A DNA stretch of 64,000 nt from Rufibacter sp. LB8 (GCF_014876185.1 NZ_JADALJ010000001.1:2461501-2525500); one strand, 5' to 3'. Shown: positions 51,907-61,900, counted from the first letter of the stretch. The notes: generated by a model not told the origin, from the sequence alone. Made by a program: numbers and translations.

Positions 51907-53409
51907 TTATTTCCGGGCTTGGGTTCCGGCTGGGGCTTCTCCTAAGAGCGTTGCCATTTGCTTCTGCAAGGTTTGTAAGGCGGTGCTGTGCTGGTCGGTT
52001 TTGATTTGAAGCACTGCCTGCTGTTTATTAAGGAGTTCAACCTGTTTCTGCAGCGCTGCCTCTTTTTGGGACAGTTCTTTGATGGCTTCCAGCAATACCG
52101 GCGTAAGCTGGGCGTAGTTGACGGCTTTATACCCTTCGGCATCGGTGGTGACCAGTTCAGGGTATACCTTTTCCAGCTCCTGGGCCAGGAAACCTATCTG
52201 TTCTGCATTGGCCTGGCCGCCGTGCGCTATGCCTAATTCATTCCAGGTGTAGCGCACCCCGCGCAGCGCCTGTACCGTTGCTAGTGCTCCTGCCACTGGC
52301 CGCACCCCCTGCTTAAAGCGCGCATCGGAGGTTAACGTAACGTTATTTGCTTTTACGGTTCCATAGAAGTTTGCTGATCCATCTGGGGAGATTGTAAGCG
52401 CATCTCGGACACCTCCGGCGATAGTAGTGCGTAGGGTCAGGCCAATGTTTGTACTGGCAGAGGGGACGGGCACGCGGGCTTGAATATAAGCTATTGGAGT
52501 ACTTGCATTTAATGGACTTAGATACAGGTGCCCTGGCAGGTAAAGTGTCTGGTTATTGCCGTTGGCCGGGTCTTCTACCATATATATATCGCCGGTATTA
52601 CTGATGCTAATGCCTCTGCTTCCTCCGTTGCCTACTAATTTAAAGGTGGCCAGATTGAAATTCTGTGTGGCCGTTTGGCTTGGGCTTGCCCATTTGCCAT
52701 TCCCCTCGGCATCAGAGGTAAGCACCTTGCCCACGCCTTGGGTACCGTCCACAATCCGGATAGCCGATCCGGCATTTGTAAAGCCCGGGTGCTGGGCCAG
52801 CCCTACCCACCGTGTGGGCGCAACGGGATTACCGGCCGAAAAGATAGCGCCCCAGCCGCCAGAGCGGTAAGCATTGCCCCAAACGGCATAATCAATACCC
52901 TGACCCATGGGACCTGTCCCGTAACCGGAGAGAATGGTGCGTGTGTATTTTCTGCTATTTTCTTCGCTGCGGGTGATAAAGGCGGCACTTTTATTGGACA
53001 CGTGGGCTTGTATCTCCACCTGGGCCGTGGAATCCCCAAGGGCGCTTGTGGCGGTGCCAAGCAGACGCTGATTGTTTAGGTTTAGGGTCTGGGTAGCAGT
53101 ATGATTGCCTAGGTTATCGCCTGCCGAGTTCAGGAACGTCCAGCCGCCGGTGCTCACGTAGTACCAGAACCCCACGGAGCCGTCGGTCTGGAAAACCATC
53201 AGGCCGGTGGCCGGCGAGGCAATGGCTTGGCGCTGGGCTTCGGTGAGCCGCGGAATCAGCAGGCCCTTATTGGTGGCCGCAATGTCTAGCACGGCCGAGG
53301 CATGGGGGGTAGGGTTGTTAATACCCACATTTTGCTGGGCAAACACTCCAGTACTCAGCAGGAAGAGGGCAAAATGTAAGCCTAAACGGTGATAGCGTAT
53401 TGTTTTCAT
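51907..53409 (-). CDS. Secreted tail-fibre-like protein with S74 chaperone domain (paralogue 1)
   Basis: 500 residues. Signal peptide (LHFALFLLSTGVFA), a conserved N-terminal block of about 60 residues shared with the next upstream gene (SAVLDIAATNKGLLIPRLTEAQRQAI), a long beta-rich unique middle, then a peptidase S74 intramolecular chaperone at about 365-500 (VTLTSDARFKQGVRPV with the Ser-Asp preceding the fold, FLAQELEKVYPELV, YAQLTPVLLEAIKEL) ending in a coiled coil (QKEAALQKQVELL). S74 domains trimerise fibre stalks and cleave themselves off. No T9SS domain is seen, so the export route is open. Middle gene of the operon (29 bases to the next, 25 from the previous). Confidence 0.88.
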   Translation of the reverse strand: MKTIRYHRLGLHFALFLLSTGVFAQQNVGINNPTPHASAVLDIAATNKGLLIPRLTEAQRQAIASPATGLMVFQTDGSVGFWYYVSTGGWTFLNSAGDNLGNHTATQTLNLNNQRLLGTATSALGDSTAQVEIQAHVSNKSAAFITRSEENSRKYTRTILSGYGTGPMGQGIDYAVWGNAYRSGGWGAIFSAGNPVAPTRWVGLAQHPGFTNAGSAIRIVDGTQGVGKVLTSDAEGNGKWASPSQTATQNFNLATFKLVGNGGSRGISISNTGDIYMVEDPANGNNQTLYLPGHLYLSPLNASTPIAYIQARVPVPSASTNIGLTLRTTIAGGVRDALTISPDGSANFYGTVKANNVTLTSDARFKQGVRPVAGALATVQALRGVRYTWNELGIAHGGQANAEQIGFLAQELEKVYPELVTTDAEGYKAVNYAQLTPVLLEAIKELSQKEAALQKQVELLNKQQAVLQIKTDQHSTALQTLQKQMATLLGEAPAGTQARK

Positions 53410-53434
53410 ATATTCGGTTTTCTTAATATCTGGT

Positions 53435-54979
53435 TTATATGAGGGCTGTTGGGTTCCTAGGAGCCGCCTGCGGCTGGGCGTTTTGAACTGCTTGGCTTTG
53501 GCTGCCTTGTAATAATGCTTTTATTTCGGTCAGTTCAGATTCCAGTTGACCGAAGCGGGCTTTCATTAATTTATTCTCCTTCTTCAGGGCGGCGGCAGTT
53601 TTGGGTTTATCCTGCGCTAATTCAGACAGTTGTTTTTTCAGTAGGCTGTTTTCCCGTTGCAGCTCCGCGGTCCTTTTCTCCAGCGCCTGAATGGCAATTA
53701 AGTTGATGCAGTCAAAATCAGCCTGGTTGATGGTGGTGTCATTGCCGATGGTGCCGAAGGAATCCGTGCCGAAAGCGGCGTGGAAGTCCTGGGCCATGGG
53801 CCCGTAGTGGCGGAGCGTCTTGCTGTCCTGGCCTTTGTAGTTCCAGCTGGTAAGGTTAAAGCGGGCAATTTTCTGCAGGAAGGCTTCGCCGTTTACCGGG
53901 GCAAAATTCTCTTTGCGGTTTACATCCGAAATGGTGCTCCAGGCATTGCCGTTAGCGGTCAAAACCGCGCCTACCGTAGCGGCCGAATTGGTGTAGAGTT
54001 TGTAGCCGTTGGCAAAGCGCATTTTCATCTGGTTACTGGCTTCAGAAGTTGCTTCAAAAGTTGTGCTCTGGTCGCCTATTATGAAAGACCCTGCATAACC
54101 ATTGGTGGAAACCCGGTAACCTAAAGCAGTAGAATAATCGCCGGAAGCAGTAACGCGGTATCCAATTGCCATCGACGCGGCGCTCTGGGCCTTTGCCAGA
54201 TAACCAATGGCAGCGGAGTAGGCTCCATAGGTTTCGGCCTGATAACCGGCAGCAAAAGTATAGTTGCCTTTCGCTTTCACATCGTAGCCGAAGGCAGTTG
54301 AATAAAAACCCAGGTTAGAGGTGTTCCATTGGTCTGCACTAACGCCCCCTGCCCGGAAAGCCGCGTAATGCGGCGCGTAAAACAGCCGGTCGCCGGCGCC
54401 GGTTACCGGTAACGAACTGAAGCCGTAGCCTATCCCGCCGGTAATGGTTAAACCGGCATCGGTATTACGCAGCCATAAACCTAATTTATTATTATCAATG
54501 TCGCTTCCGCTTATATTGCGGTTTGAAGTGCCAATTGTTACCTGCCCGTCAGAAGCTATACTTAGACCTGGATAATTTCCACTCCGTATTTCCTTGCCAT
54601 TTGTGTTCAGGTTTTGGGTTAAGGTATGGTTGCCCAGGCCATCGCCCGCCGGGTTCAGGAAAGTCCAGCCGCCCGTACTCACATAATACCAGAACCCTAC
54701 GGAAGTACCATCGGTCTGGAAAACCATCAGGCCGGTGGCCGGGCTGGCAATGGCCTGGCGCTGGGTTTCGGTGAGCCTGGGAATAAGCAGGCCTTTATCA
54801 GTGGCGGCAATGTCCAGCATGGCGCTGGGGTCAGGCGAAGCGGCTGGGGTGCCGCCAATGCGCACGCCGGTAGATTGGCCAAAAACGGCAGGGCTGTTTA
54901 AAAGCATAGTTGCCATAAAAAACAGGCAAAACAGGAAGCTTGCTTTACTAAGGGCAATTGGGGGTAGGTTACCTTTCAT
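53435..54979 (-). CDS. Secreted adhesin-like protein with YadA-type head repeats and S74 chaperone domain (paralogue 2)
   Basis: 514 residues. Signal peptide to about residue 34, the same N-terminal block as paralogue 1 (SAMLDIAATDKGLLIPRLTETQRQAI), then at about 225-310 a run of trimeric-autotransporter head-like repeats (YDVKAKGNYTFAAGYQAETYG, GYLAKAQSAASMAIGYRV, GDYSTALGYRVSTNG), then an S74 domain (ISDVNRKENFAPVNGEAF, YGPMAQDFHAAFG, ALEKRTAELQRENSLLKKQL coiled coil). Known S74 and YadA heads both make trimers, so a trimeric surface fibre is likely. First gene of the three-gene operon. Confidence 0.87.
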   Translation of the reverse strand: MKGNLPPIALSKASFLFCLFFMATMLLNSPAVFGQSTGVRIGGTPAASPDPSAMLDIAATDKGLLIPRLTETQRQAIASPATGLMVFQTDGTSVGFWYYVSTGGWTFLNPAGDGLGNHTLTQNLNTNGKEIRSGNYPGLSIASDGQVTIGTSNRNISGSDIDNNKLGLWLRNTDAGLTITGGIGYGFSSLPVTGAGDRLFYAPHYAAFRAGGVSADQWNTSNLGFYSTAFGYDVKAKGNYTFAAGYQAETYGAYSAAIGYLAKAQSAASMAIGYRVTASGDYSTALGYRVSTNGYAGSFIIGDQSTTFEATSEASNQMKMRFANGYKLYTNSAATVGAVLTANGNAWSTISDVNRKENFAPVNGEAFLQKIARFNLTSWNYKGQDSKTLRHYGPMAQDFHAAFGTDSFGTIGNDTTINQADFDCINLIAIQALEKRTAELQRENSLLKKQLSELAQDKPKTAAALKKENKLMKARFGQLESELTEIKALLQGSQSQAVQNAQPQAAPRNPTALI

Positions 54980-55444
54980 ATTTGTATGAATTATAAAAAA
55001 ATGAGGTGCATGTGTCCCTCATGCTAGGGTCAAAAACTGATTAGGGGCTAGGTTTTAGTCCAACCTAGATAGCAGTTAAATCAAAGAGCTAGCTTTAGGG
55101 TGGATTTTAATTAGTGGAATCAAGTATACCGTGGCATTAGCTCTGCACTATGGGAAGTGAAGGCCCACCAGACAGCACCCTTAGGAAGATTTGCTGCATT
55201 CGCTTTAAAATTCCAGATAAAAATCTCTAGGTAACACCTATGATTCCCTGCTACTTCTACCATCAGCAAAGTTTCAGGAACTAGTAGCCTCTTTCCTAAT
55301 TAAGACCGTAGACAAAGTGTGTACAGCCTCAATAAATCTGGGATTGTCATTGGAAACAAAAAGACAGACGCAGTTTTATAAGTCACTAATAAAGTGACAT
55401 TTATAAGCAATTACCGCCTTAACAGAGTGGGAAGATTACAAACG
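54980..55444. other. Long leader/promoter region of the surface-protein operon
   Basis: 465 bases, AT-rich, between the regulator gene stop and the first operon gene. A small hairpin CTAGGTT/AACCTAG lies near 55050-55070 and a CCCTCATG/CATGAGG-like dyad nearer the gene. No gene and no palindrome family copy. Confidence 0.6.
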
Positions 55445-57334
55445 CTATTGGGTAGCTTCCGTCTCGTCTGGCGCATCTGGAGCCAAACCGTTATCAGTAG
55501 CGGCCATCTTTTTGAGGAGGCGGGTTTTAGCTCTCCGTACGCTTGCCGGATCTATGTTGAGCAGGGCGGCGATCTCCTTGGTGGAAAGGTTGATGTGAAA
55601 GTAGCTGTACAGGCGCTGCTCGTTTTTGGTGAGCGCGGGATACCTGGCTTGCAGGTCTTGGAAAAAATAAGGGTGAACCTGCTCAAAATGCAGCTTGAAT
55701 TTAAGCCAGTCGTCATCTAAATGAAGGTTGGCATTCAGCAATGATTTTATCCCGGCCAACTCCTTGGGTTCAACGTTCGGACTATTTTTGTCCAAGTCCT
55801 TGATTTGCTGTTTCAGTTGGGCCAACATAGCGTTCTTCTGCTCCATATACAGCGTGGAGGAAGCCAACTCCCGGCGCTTGGCATCCAGTTGCTCCAACAA
55901 CTCCTTGTTAGCAGATTGTTTTTCCTGCATTTCAGAGCTTAATTGCCGGATCTCCATCTCCTTCCTTTCCCGCTGCACATCCATTTGCTGGAGCGCGGCC
56001 TGTATGTTATTCTTCTCCCGCAGTGTTTCCCGCTGTCTGATTTCCTGCTTCCTTATATCAAGGGCAAGTTCGTCCATTTCCATTTCCTTGTCCAAGAGAT
56101 CTTTCCGAAGGGCTTGGATTCGGGTGACCACCGCCGCCGAAAAGCAGAGGGCCTGTGAAACAATGGCCAGGTCTGGCAACAGCAGCCTGCCATTGGTAAA
56201 GCTGACAAACACATGATAAAACGCCACGCTCAGAATGAACACCAAAGGCGGGACGTGGGCAAAAAGAAAGGACTTGGAGAAAGGCAGCCTCGCCCGAAAC
56301 GCCACTATTCCGGTGAAGAGGAGCAGGCCTGCCAGCGCCAATACCAAAAGGTTGTCAAATAATATGGTATACCGCTCTATGTAAAAACCACTGACATTGA
56401 CCAGTGCCACCCCTGCGCTGAACCCCATATACCCCTTCATAGACCAGAGGAGCCATTTGTCAAGTTTAGGTAAATTCTTTTTAGTGTTCAGGAAGGCCCG
56501 TGTCATTTGGGTAGAGCCGTACATGATCATCACTACGCTCAAGTGCATGAACAAATTGTTCATGTTGTAGAAAGAACAAGTGCCATCTGCGAGTACCTCT
56601 GAGCTGAAAACAATGCCGGGGAAGATGACATTGAAAATAAACCGGAAAGCAGTGATATAGAGCATACCTCCCACCTGGGTGATAAGGAAAGCCAATATGG
56701 CGGAATCCCGGAAGCGGTAATACAGGTGCAGGTTGTTGAGCGTCAAAATCAACAGCACTGCCATGGAGACGGCCCATGCCGTAAACAGAAAGCCCTCTCT
56801 TTCTTCCGCGGCATTCTCCTCTTCCATGGTCGCACGCGCATGGACAACCTTGGGCAGGGCGTTTCCCAGGTCTACTTTTACCAGCACATAGAAAATGCAG
56901 GTAGACCTACCCTGTATGATCAAGGGCATCTCCCCCTTTGAGACGTACAGGTCAGAGGAGGCCGTGATTCCTACCTGCTGGGAGGTCCACGAGGAAGTAT
57001 TCTCCGCGTAATAAAAGATGGTGTTGTGGAGAAAGGGATACACCTTGACCCTGTAAGCCTGCGCGTACAGCCCCCGGTTGACAGCTTCCAACTTTAGCCA
57101 GAACCGGCCTGCCTTAGTCACCCGCAAAGAATCATCCTTCTCACGAACGAGCGAGGCATCTAAGCGCACCCTGTCAAAGGAATAGCCCCGGTCAGGCATT
57201 ACCCATAAAATCTTCACACCTACTTCCTGCCTGCCCGTCTCCCCAGCGATTGACTGGACAGATACAGGAAACATCCCAAGCAGAAGGACAACTGTGAGAA
57301 TAAGCTTTGCGGCAGAATATGCTTTAGAAGGCAA
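55445..57334 (-). CDS. 7TM-DISM membrane receptor with coiled coil and C-terminal LuxR-like HTH
   Basis: 629 residues, start TTG at 57332-57334, since no ATG precedes the signal peptide (AAKLILTVVLLLGMFPVSVQS). A periplasmic beta-jelly-roll ligand-binding domain (DISMED2-like) at about 40-175 contains VKILWVMPDRGYSFDRVRLD and AYRVKVYPFLHNTIFYY. Seven helices span about 190-400, then a long coiled coil at about 405-530 (RKQEIRQRETLREKNNIQ, QLDAKRRELASSTLYMEQKN), and a C-terminal HTH at about 565-612 (LTKNEQRLYSYFHINLSTKEIAALLNIDPASVRRAKTRLLKKM). It should sense a glycan or other ligand outside and bind DNA from the membrane. It sits directly upstream of the surface-protein operon on the same strand, the obvious candidate target. 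Confidence 0.87.
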   Translation of the reverse strand: MPSKAYSAAKLILTVVLLLGMFPVSVQSIAGETGRQEVGVKILWVMPDRGYSFDRVRLDASLVREKDDSLRVTKAGRFWLKLEAVNRGLYAQAYRVKVYPFLHNTIFYYAENTSSWTSQQVGITASSDLYVSKGEMPLIIQGRSTCIFYVLVKVDLGNALPKVVHARATMEEENAAEEREGFLFTAWAVSMAVLLILTLNNLHLYYRFRDSAILAFLITQVGGMLYITAFRFIFNVIFPGIVFSSEVLADGTCSFYNMNNLFMHLSVVMIMYGSTQMTRAFLNTKKNLPKLDKWLLWSMKGYMGFSAGVALVNVSGFYIERYTILFDNLLVLALAGLLLFTGIVAFRARLPFSKSFLFAHVPPLVFILSVAFYHVFVSFTNGRLLLPDLAIVSQALCFSAAVVTRIQALRKDLLDKEMEMDELALDIRKQEIRQRETLREKNNIQAALQQMDVQRERKEMEIRQLSSEMQEKQSANKELLEQLDAKRRELASSTLYMEQKNAMLAQLKQQIKDLDKNSPNVEPKELAGIKSLLNANLHLDDDWLKFKLHFEQVHPYFFQDLQARYPALTKNEQRLYSYFHINLSTKEIAALLNIDPASVRRAKTRLLKKMAATDNGLAPDAPDETEATQ

Positions 57335-57791
57335 GGGGAAGCAGTTAAAGAGAAATACATTTTATATGGTCCTTCTGTAAAGATATGTGATTATTACTAT
57401 AAAATGTTTGACAAATAAATTGAATTTGTTTTCCTGCAAGAATCCTTCCTCCTTGACAGACAATTTATAATAGAGTATGAATCATATATTTACAGAATTA
57501 CTCATATGAAAGCAAGGTCTCTCCATGCTCCTGACATAGGCAATGATTGGATTAGACAATTACTCAGAAGATAGTACCAATGTTAGGAAAGATACAGGAC
57601 AACCTTTTAACTATGCTCAGCAGACAGTAAACACTAGCTTTGGTTCCACTTATCAATTACATTCAATACCTGATCAAAACCTGAACATCCCTGTAATTGC
57701 TTTCTGCCCCACATCCACCAATGACCCTTACCCTAAACTATTCCCCTGGTCCACCGGTTTTACTTTTACATCTTTTCTACCCACTTATTCT
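57335..57791. other. Divergent AT-rich spacer before msrA
   Basis: 457 bases between the 7TM-DISM gene and msrA. Holds a TAGCTTTG -7 element (57635-57642). An open frame extends upstream of msrA to 57543 but has no recognisable domain and lacks a start near the promoter; it is not called. Confidence 0.65.
57635..57642 (+). promoter_or_regulatory. -7 element upstream of msrA
   Basis: TAGCTTTG, full match; RNA start near 57649 would leave a 143-base leader. The -33 position has no clear TTTG. Confidence 0.35.
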
Positions 57792-58454
57792 ATGAGACAT
57801 TTTCTCTTTTCCATACTCTTGCTGCTGAGCTTGGCGTCTTGCGCGCAAAGCCAGAACAACAAACAGACAGGCTCGGCAGAACCAGCATCGGTTAAAAAAT
57901 CAACCAAGAACAAGGCAGATGTGGCGGTGGCCACTTTTGCCGGCGGCTGTTTCTGGTGCACTGAGGAAGCCGCCGAGAAACTGCGCGGGGTGGAAGACGT
58001 GATCTCGGGCTACACCGGCGGCTCCACCAAAAACCCGACTTACGAGCAGATCAGCACCGGCCTCACCGGCCACGCCGAAGCGGTGCAGATTTACTATGAC
58101 TCCACGGTCATTACCTATGAAACCCTGCTGGAAGCCTTCTTCGCGGCGCATGACCCCACCACGCTCAACCGCCAGGGACCCGATGTAGGCACGCAGTACC
58201 GCTCGGCCATTTTCTACAAGACGCCACAGGAAAAAGCCCAGATTGACGCCTACATCAAGAAACTAAATGCCAACCGCGTGTTTCAGGGACCTATTGTCAC
58301 GCAAGTGGCCGCCCTCACCGAGTTCTACCCCGCTGAGGCCGAGCACCAGGACTTCTACCGCTACAACCAAGACAACCCCTACATGCAAAGCGTCTCCAAA
58401 CCCAAACTGGAGAAGTTCAAGCAGAAGATGGAAGGGAAGTTGAAGGACGAGTAA
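57792..58454 (+). CDS. msrA: Peptide-methionine (S)-S-oxide reductase, lipoprotein form
   Basis: 220 residues from ATG 57792. Lipoprotein signal with lipobox LASC (Cys at 17), a short linker, then full MsrA: AGGCFWCTEEAAEKLRGVEDVISGYTGG with the nucleophilic Cys in GGCFWC, TGHAEAVQIYYD, HDPTTLNRQGPDVGTQYRSAIFY, AEHQDFYRYNQ. It reduces S-methionine sulfoxide in envelope proteins, here on a membrane-anchored enzyme facing the periplasm. No MsrB domain is fused; none is adjacent. The recycling partner is not in the window. Confidence 0.93.
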   Translation: MRHFLFSILLLLSLASCAQSQNNKQTGSAEPASVKKSTKNKADVAVATFAGGCFWCTEEAAEKLRGVEDVISGYTGGSTKNPTYEQISTGLTGHAEAVQIYYDSTVITYETLLEAFFAAHDPTTLNRQGPDVGTQYRSAIFYKTPQEKAQIDAYIKKLNANRVFQGPIVTQVAALTEFYPAEAEHQDFYRYNQDNPYMQSVSKPKLEKFKQKMEGKLKDE

Positions 58455-58549
58455 TGGGCTGATTTTTTAATGTGCTGATGTGCTAATTCCCAATTTGGAG
58501 ATTTGTGAATGTGGAAATTTGTAAATTTTAAATTAATAGCTGTAACAAC

Positions 58550-58592
58550 TTCTGTTTTGGGCTTCATTTCTGGAAATGAGGCCGAAAACGGG
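58550..58592. repeat. Palindromic repeat, copy 27
   Basis: TTCTGTTTTGGGCTTCATTT / AAATGAGGCCGAAAACGGG, loop CTGG. Left boundary of the second small composite. Confidence 0.87.
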
Positions 58593-58715
58593 ATTTACCA
58601 GTCCCTTCTCCCTCTGGGAGAAGGTTAGGATGAGGGCACTTTCTGGGTACTTGAGAATTCAGTTTCTTTTAATAGGCACACCCTAGCCCTCTCCCAGAGG
58701 GAGAGGGAATTCTTC

Positions 58716-58759
58716 TTTCCGTTTTTGGCTCCATTTCCAGAAATGAGCCCGAAAACGCA
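58716..58759. repeat. Palindromic repeat, copy 28
   Basis: TTTCCGTTTTTGGCTCCATTT / AAATGAGCCCGAAAACGCAA, loop CCAG. Right boundary of the second small composite. Confidence 0.87.
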
Positions 58760-58854
58760 AATGCCAAAACTCCCCTCTCCGTGGGAGAGGGGTTGGGGGT
58801 GAGGTCACCAACAACTAATCACTAAAAACCAGCAACTAAGCCGGCACGGCTGCG

Positions 58855-58886
58855 TTTCCATGAACCGGCAAGAATGGCTAGCTTTG
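58855..58886 (+). promoter_or_regulatory. Predicted promoter of mfd
   Basis: TTTC (58855-58858, three of four), 20-base spacer, TAGCTTTG (58879-58886, full match). Predicted RNA start near 58893 supports TTG 58915 and excludes the ATG at 58860. Confidence 0.5.
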
Positions 58887-58914
58887 CCTTACTATTTCCT
58901 GAACAGATTTTCCT

Positions 58915-61900
58915 TTGAAAGCAACCCAATTTCTAGAGCTGTACCGGCAAGACCCCGTGGTGCAAACCGTGGCCCTCAAGCTGCAGTCCACGGCACCGAA
59001 CCATATACAATTGAAAGGCCTGGTGGGCAGTTTGGACGCCGTGGTGGCGTCGGCGTTGCAGACCATGCAGGCCGGCACGCACCTGTTCATTCTGCATGAC
59101 CGCGAAGAGGCCGCCTATTTTTACAGCGACCTCACCAGCCTGCTGGAAGACGGCCAGGAAGTGCTGCTGTTCCCCAGTTCCTACAAGCGCGCTTACCAGT
59201 TTGACAGCACAGAGAATGCAAATATTCTCCTTCGGGCTGAAGTCCTGAACCGACTCAACGACCGCGCGGGCGCCGGTGCGCTCATTGTCACCTACCCCGA
59301 AGCCCTCACCGAAAAAGTCATCAACAAAAAGTCACTGGTGGCCAACACCCTGGGTGCCAAAGTAGGCGAAAAGCTGGACGTGGCCTTCCTCACCGAAATG
59401 CTCAGCAGCTATGACTTTGAGAAGACAGACTTTGTGTATGAAGCCGGTCAGTTCGCCGTGCGCGGGGGCATTGTAGACGTGTATAGTTATGCCAACGACT
59501 TGCCGTTCCGGTTAGAATTGTTCGGCGATGAAATTGAGAGCATCAGAACCTTCGACCCCAACACGCAGCTGAGCGTGGAGCAGAAAAAGCAAATCAGCAT
59601 CATTCCCAACGTACAAACTAAACTGCTGCAGGAGACGCGGGAACCGTTTTTGGATTTTATTCCGCAGGACAGTAACATCTGGGTGAAAGATTACCGCCAG
59701 GCCGTGGAAGTTATCACGGAGTCTTACGAGAAAGCAGAACAGTCTTTTCAGGAGATGCTGGAAGGCAGCGCGGGCGTGCAGATTGTCTCCAAACCTGAGG
59801 ATTTGTTTGAAAGCGGCAAAGCCTTCAAGAAATCACTGGAGAAATTCACGTTGGTGGAATTTGGCAAGCGGTTCAATTTCAAGAATGCCGAGGTCATCCA
59901 GTTTCAGGCGCACCCGCAACCCTCCTTCAACAAAGATTTCAAGCGGCTGGTGACCAACCTGCATGAAAACCAGAGCAACGGCTACGTGAACGTGATTGCC
60001 GCTGAATCGCCGCGCCAGGCAGATAGATTAACCACCATCTTTGACGAACTGGACCAGGACGTCCGGTTCCACCATTTAATGCTGGCGCTGCGCGAAGGTT
60101 TCGTGGATGACCAGGTAAAACTGGTGTGCTACACAGACCACCAGGTATTTGAGCGCTTCTACAAACACAAAACCCGCGAAGGCCATTCCAAAGCCAAGTC
60201 GCTCACGCTCAAAGAGCTGAAAATGCTCAAGCCCGGCGACTACGTCACGCACATGGACTACGGCATTGGTCGATTTGCGGGGCTGGAGAAAGTGGAAGTG
60301 GGCGGTCGGTTGCAGGAAGCTATCAGGTTAGTTTATAGAGACGATGATTTGCTGTATGTGAGCATCCACTCGCTGCATAAAATCTCAAAATACACGGGCA
60401 AAGAAGGCACGCCGCCTACCATGAGCAAACTGGGCTCGCCGGAATGGGAAAACAAAAAGAAGAAAGTCAAGAGCAAGGTCAAAGACATTGCCGCTGAACT
60501 GATCAAGCTCTACGCCAAACGCAAAAAAGCGCCCGGTTACGCGTTCAGCAGAGACGGTTTCCTGCAGGCCGAGCTGGAATCTTCGTTCATCTATGAAGAC
60601 ACCCCAGACCAGGGCAAGGCCACCGAAGACGTGAAAAACGACATGGAACTCCCACACCCCATGGATAGATTGGTGTGCGGAGACGTGGGCTTCGGGAAGA
60701 CGGAGGTGGCCATACGCGCCGCCTTCAAAGCCGCCTGTGACGGCAAGCAAGTGGCGGTGTTGGTGCCCACCACCATCCTGGCCATGCAACACTACAAAAC
60801 ATTCAGAGATCGGCTGGAGGCGTTCCCCGTGCAGGTGGAATACATCAATCGGTTCAAAACCACAAAGCAAATAAAGGAAACCTTGGGCCGCGTAGCCGAA
60901 GGAAAAACCGATATCTTGATTGGCACGCACCGCCTGGCCAGCAAAGACGTCAAGTTCAAGAACCTGGGCCTGCTAATTATTGACGAAGAGCAGAAGTTTG
61001 GCGTGAAAACCAAGGAACGGCTCAAGGAAATAAAAGTAAACGTTGACACGCTCACGCTCACCGCCACGCCCATCCCGCGCACGCTGCACTTCTCGTTGAT
61101 GGGTGCCCGTGACCTGAGTGTGATTGCCACGCCGCCGCCCAACCGCCAGCCAGTACAGACCGAGCTGCACGTGTTTGATGATATCTTAATCAGAGACGCC
61201 GTTTCAGCGGAAATCAAGCGCAAAGGCCAGGTCTTCTTCGTGCACAACCGCATAGCGGATATTGAGGAGATGGGTAACCTGATTCTCAAACTGGTACCAG
61301 ATGCCAAAGTCACCTTCGCGCATGGCCAGATGGACCCCGAGGAGCTGGAGAAACGCATGATGCGCTTCGTGGAAGGTGAGTATGACGTGCTGGTTTCCAC
61401 CAACATCATTGAAAGCGGGCTGGACATTCCCAACGCCAACACCATCATCATCAACCGCGCGCACATGTTCGGGCTGAGTGATTTGCACCAGATGCGCGGC
61501 CGTGTGGGCCGGTCTAATAAGAAAGCGTATTGTTATTTATTGACGCCACCAGTTTCCGGTTTGCCGTCAGATGCCCGCAAGCGTTTGAGTACCTTAGAAG
61601 AATTCTCTGACCTGGGCGAAGGCTTCAAGATTGCCATGCGTGATTTAGATATTCGCGGAGCGGGAAACATGCTGGGCGGCGAACAGAGCGGATTCATCAA
61701 TGATCTTGGTTTTGAGGCGTATCACCAGATTCTGGACGAAGCCGTGCAGGAACTCAAGGAAACCGAGTTCAAAGAACTGTTCTTCAAAGAACTGGACGCC
61801 GAGAAATTGCTGGATCCCGTGCGCGAATGCAGCGTGGAGACAGACTTGGAGATTCTGATTCCGGACTACTACATCAGCAACATTTCTGAGCGCCTGCAGA

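Larger units (their letters stand above)
58550..58759. repeat. Small palindrome-bracketed composite, copy 2
   Basis: 210 bp, same order of parts as 1463-1680. The stretch 58599-58636 is identical to 1511-1548; the middle is different. Confidence 0.78.
58455..58914. other. Spacer before mfd with the second small composite
   Basis: 460 bases: palindromes 27 and 28 with CTCCC/GGGAG elements between them (58599-58709), another CTCCCCTCTCC/GGAGAGGGG element (58765-58800), then the mfd promoter. No gene. Confidence 0.8.

Noticed and set aside
51907-54979. Prophage tail-fibre genes because of the S74 domains
   Set aside because: Both proteins have signal peptides, lie in an operon with a T9SS protein and no phage structural, integrase or lysis gene is near.
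57543-57791. In-frame upstream extension of msrA
   Set aside because: The lipoprotein signal starts cleanly at 57792 and a promoter-like element lies inside the extension.
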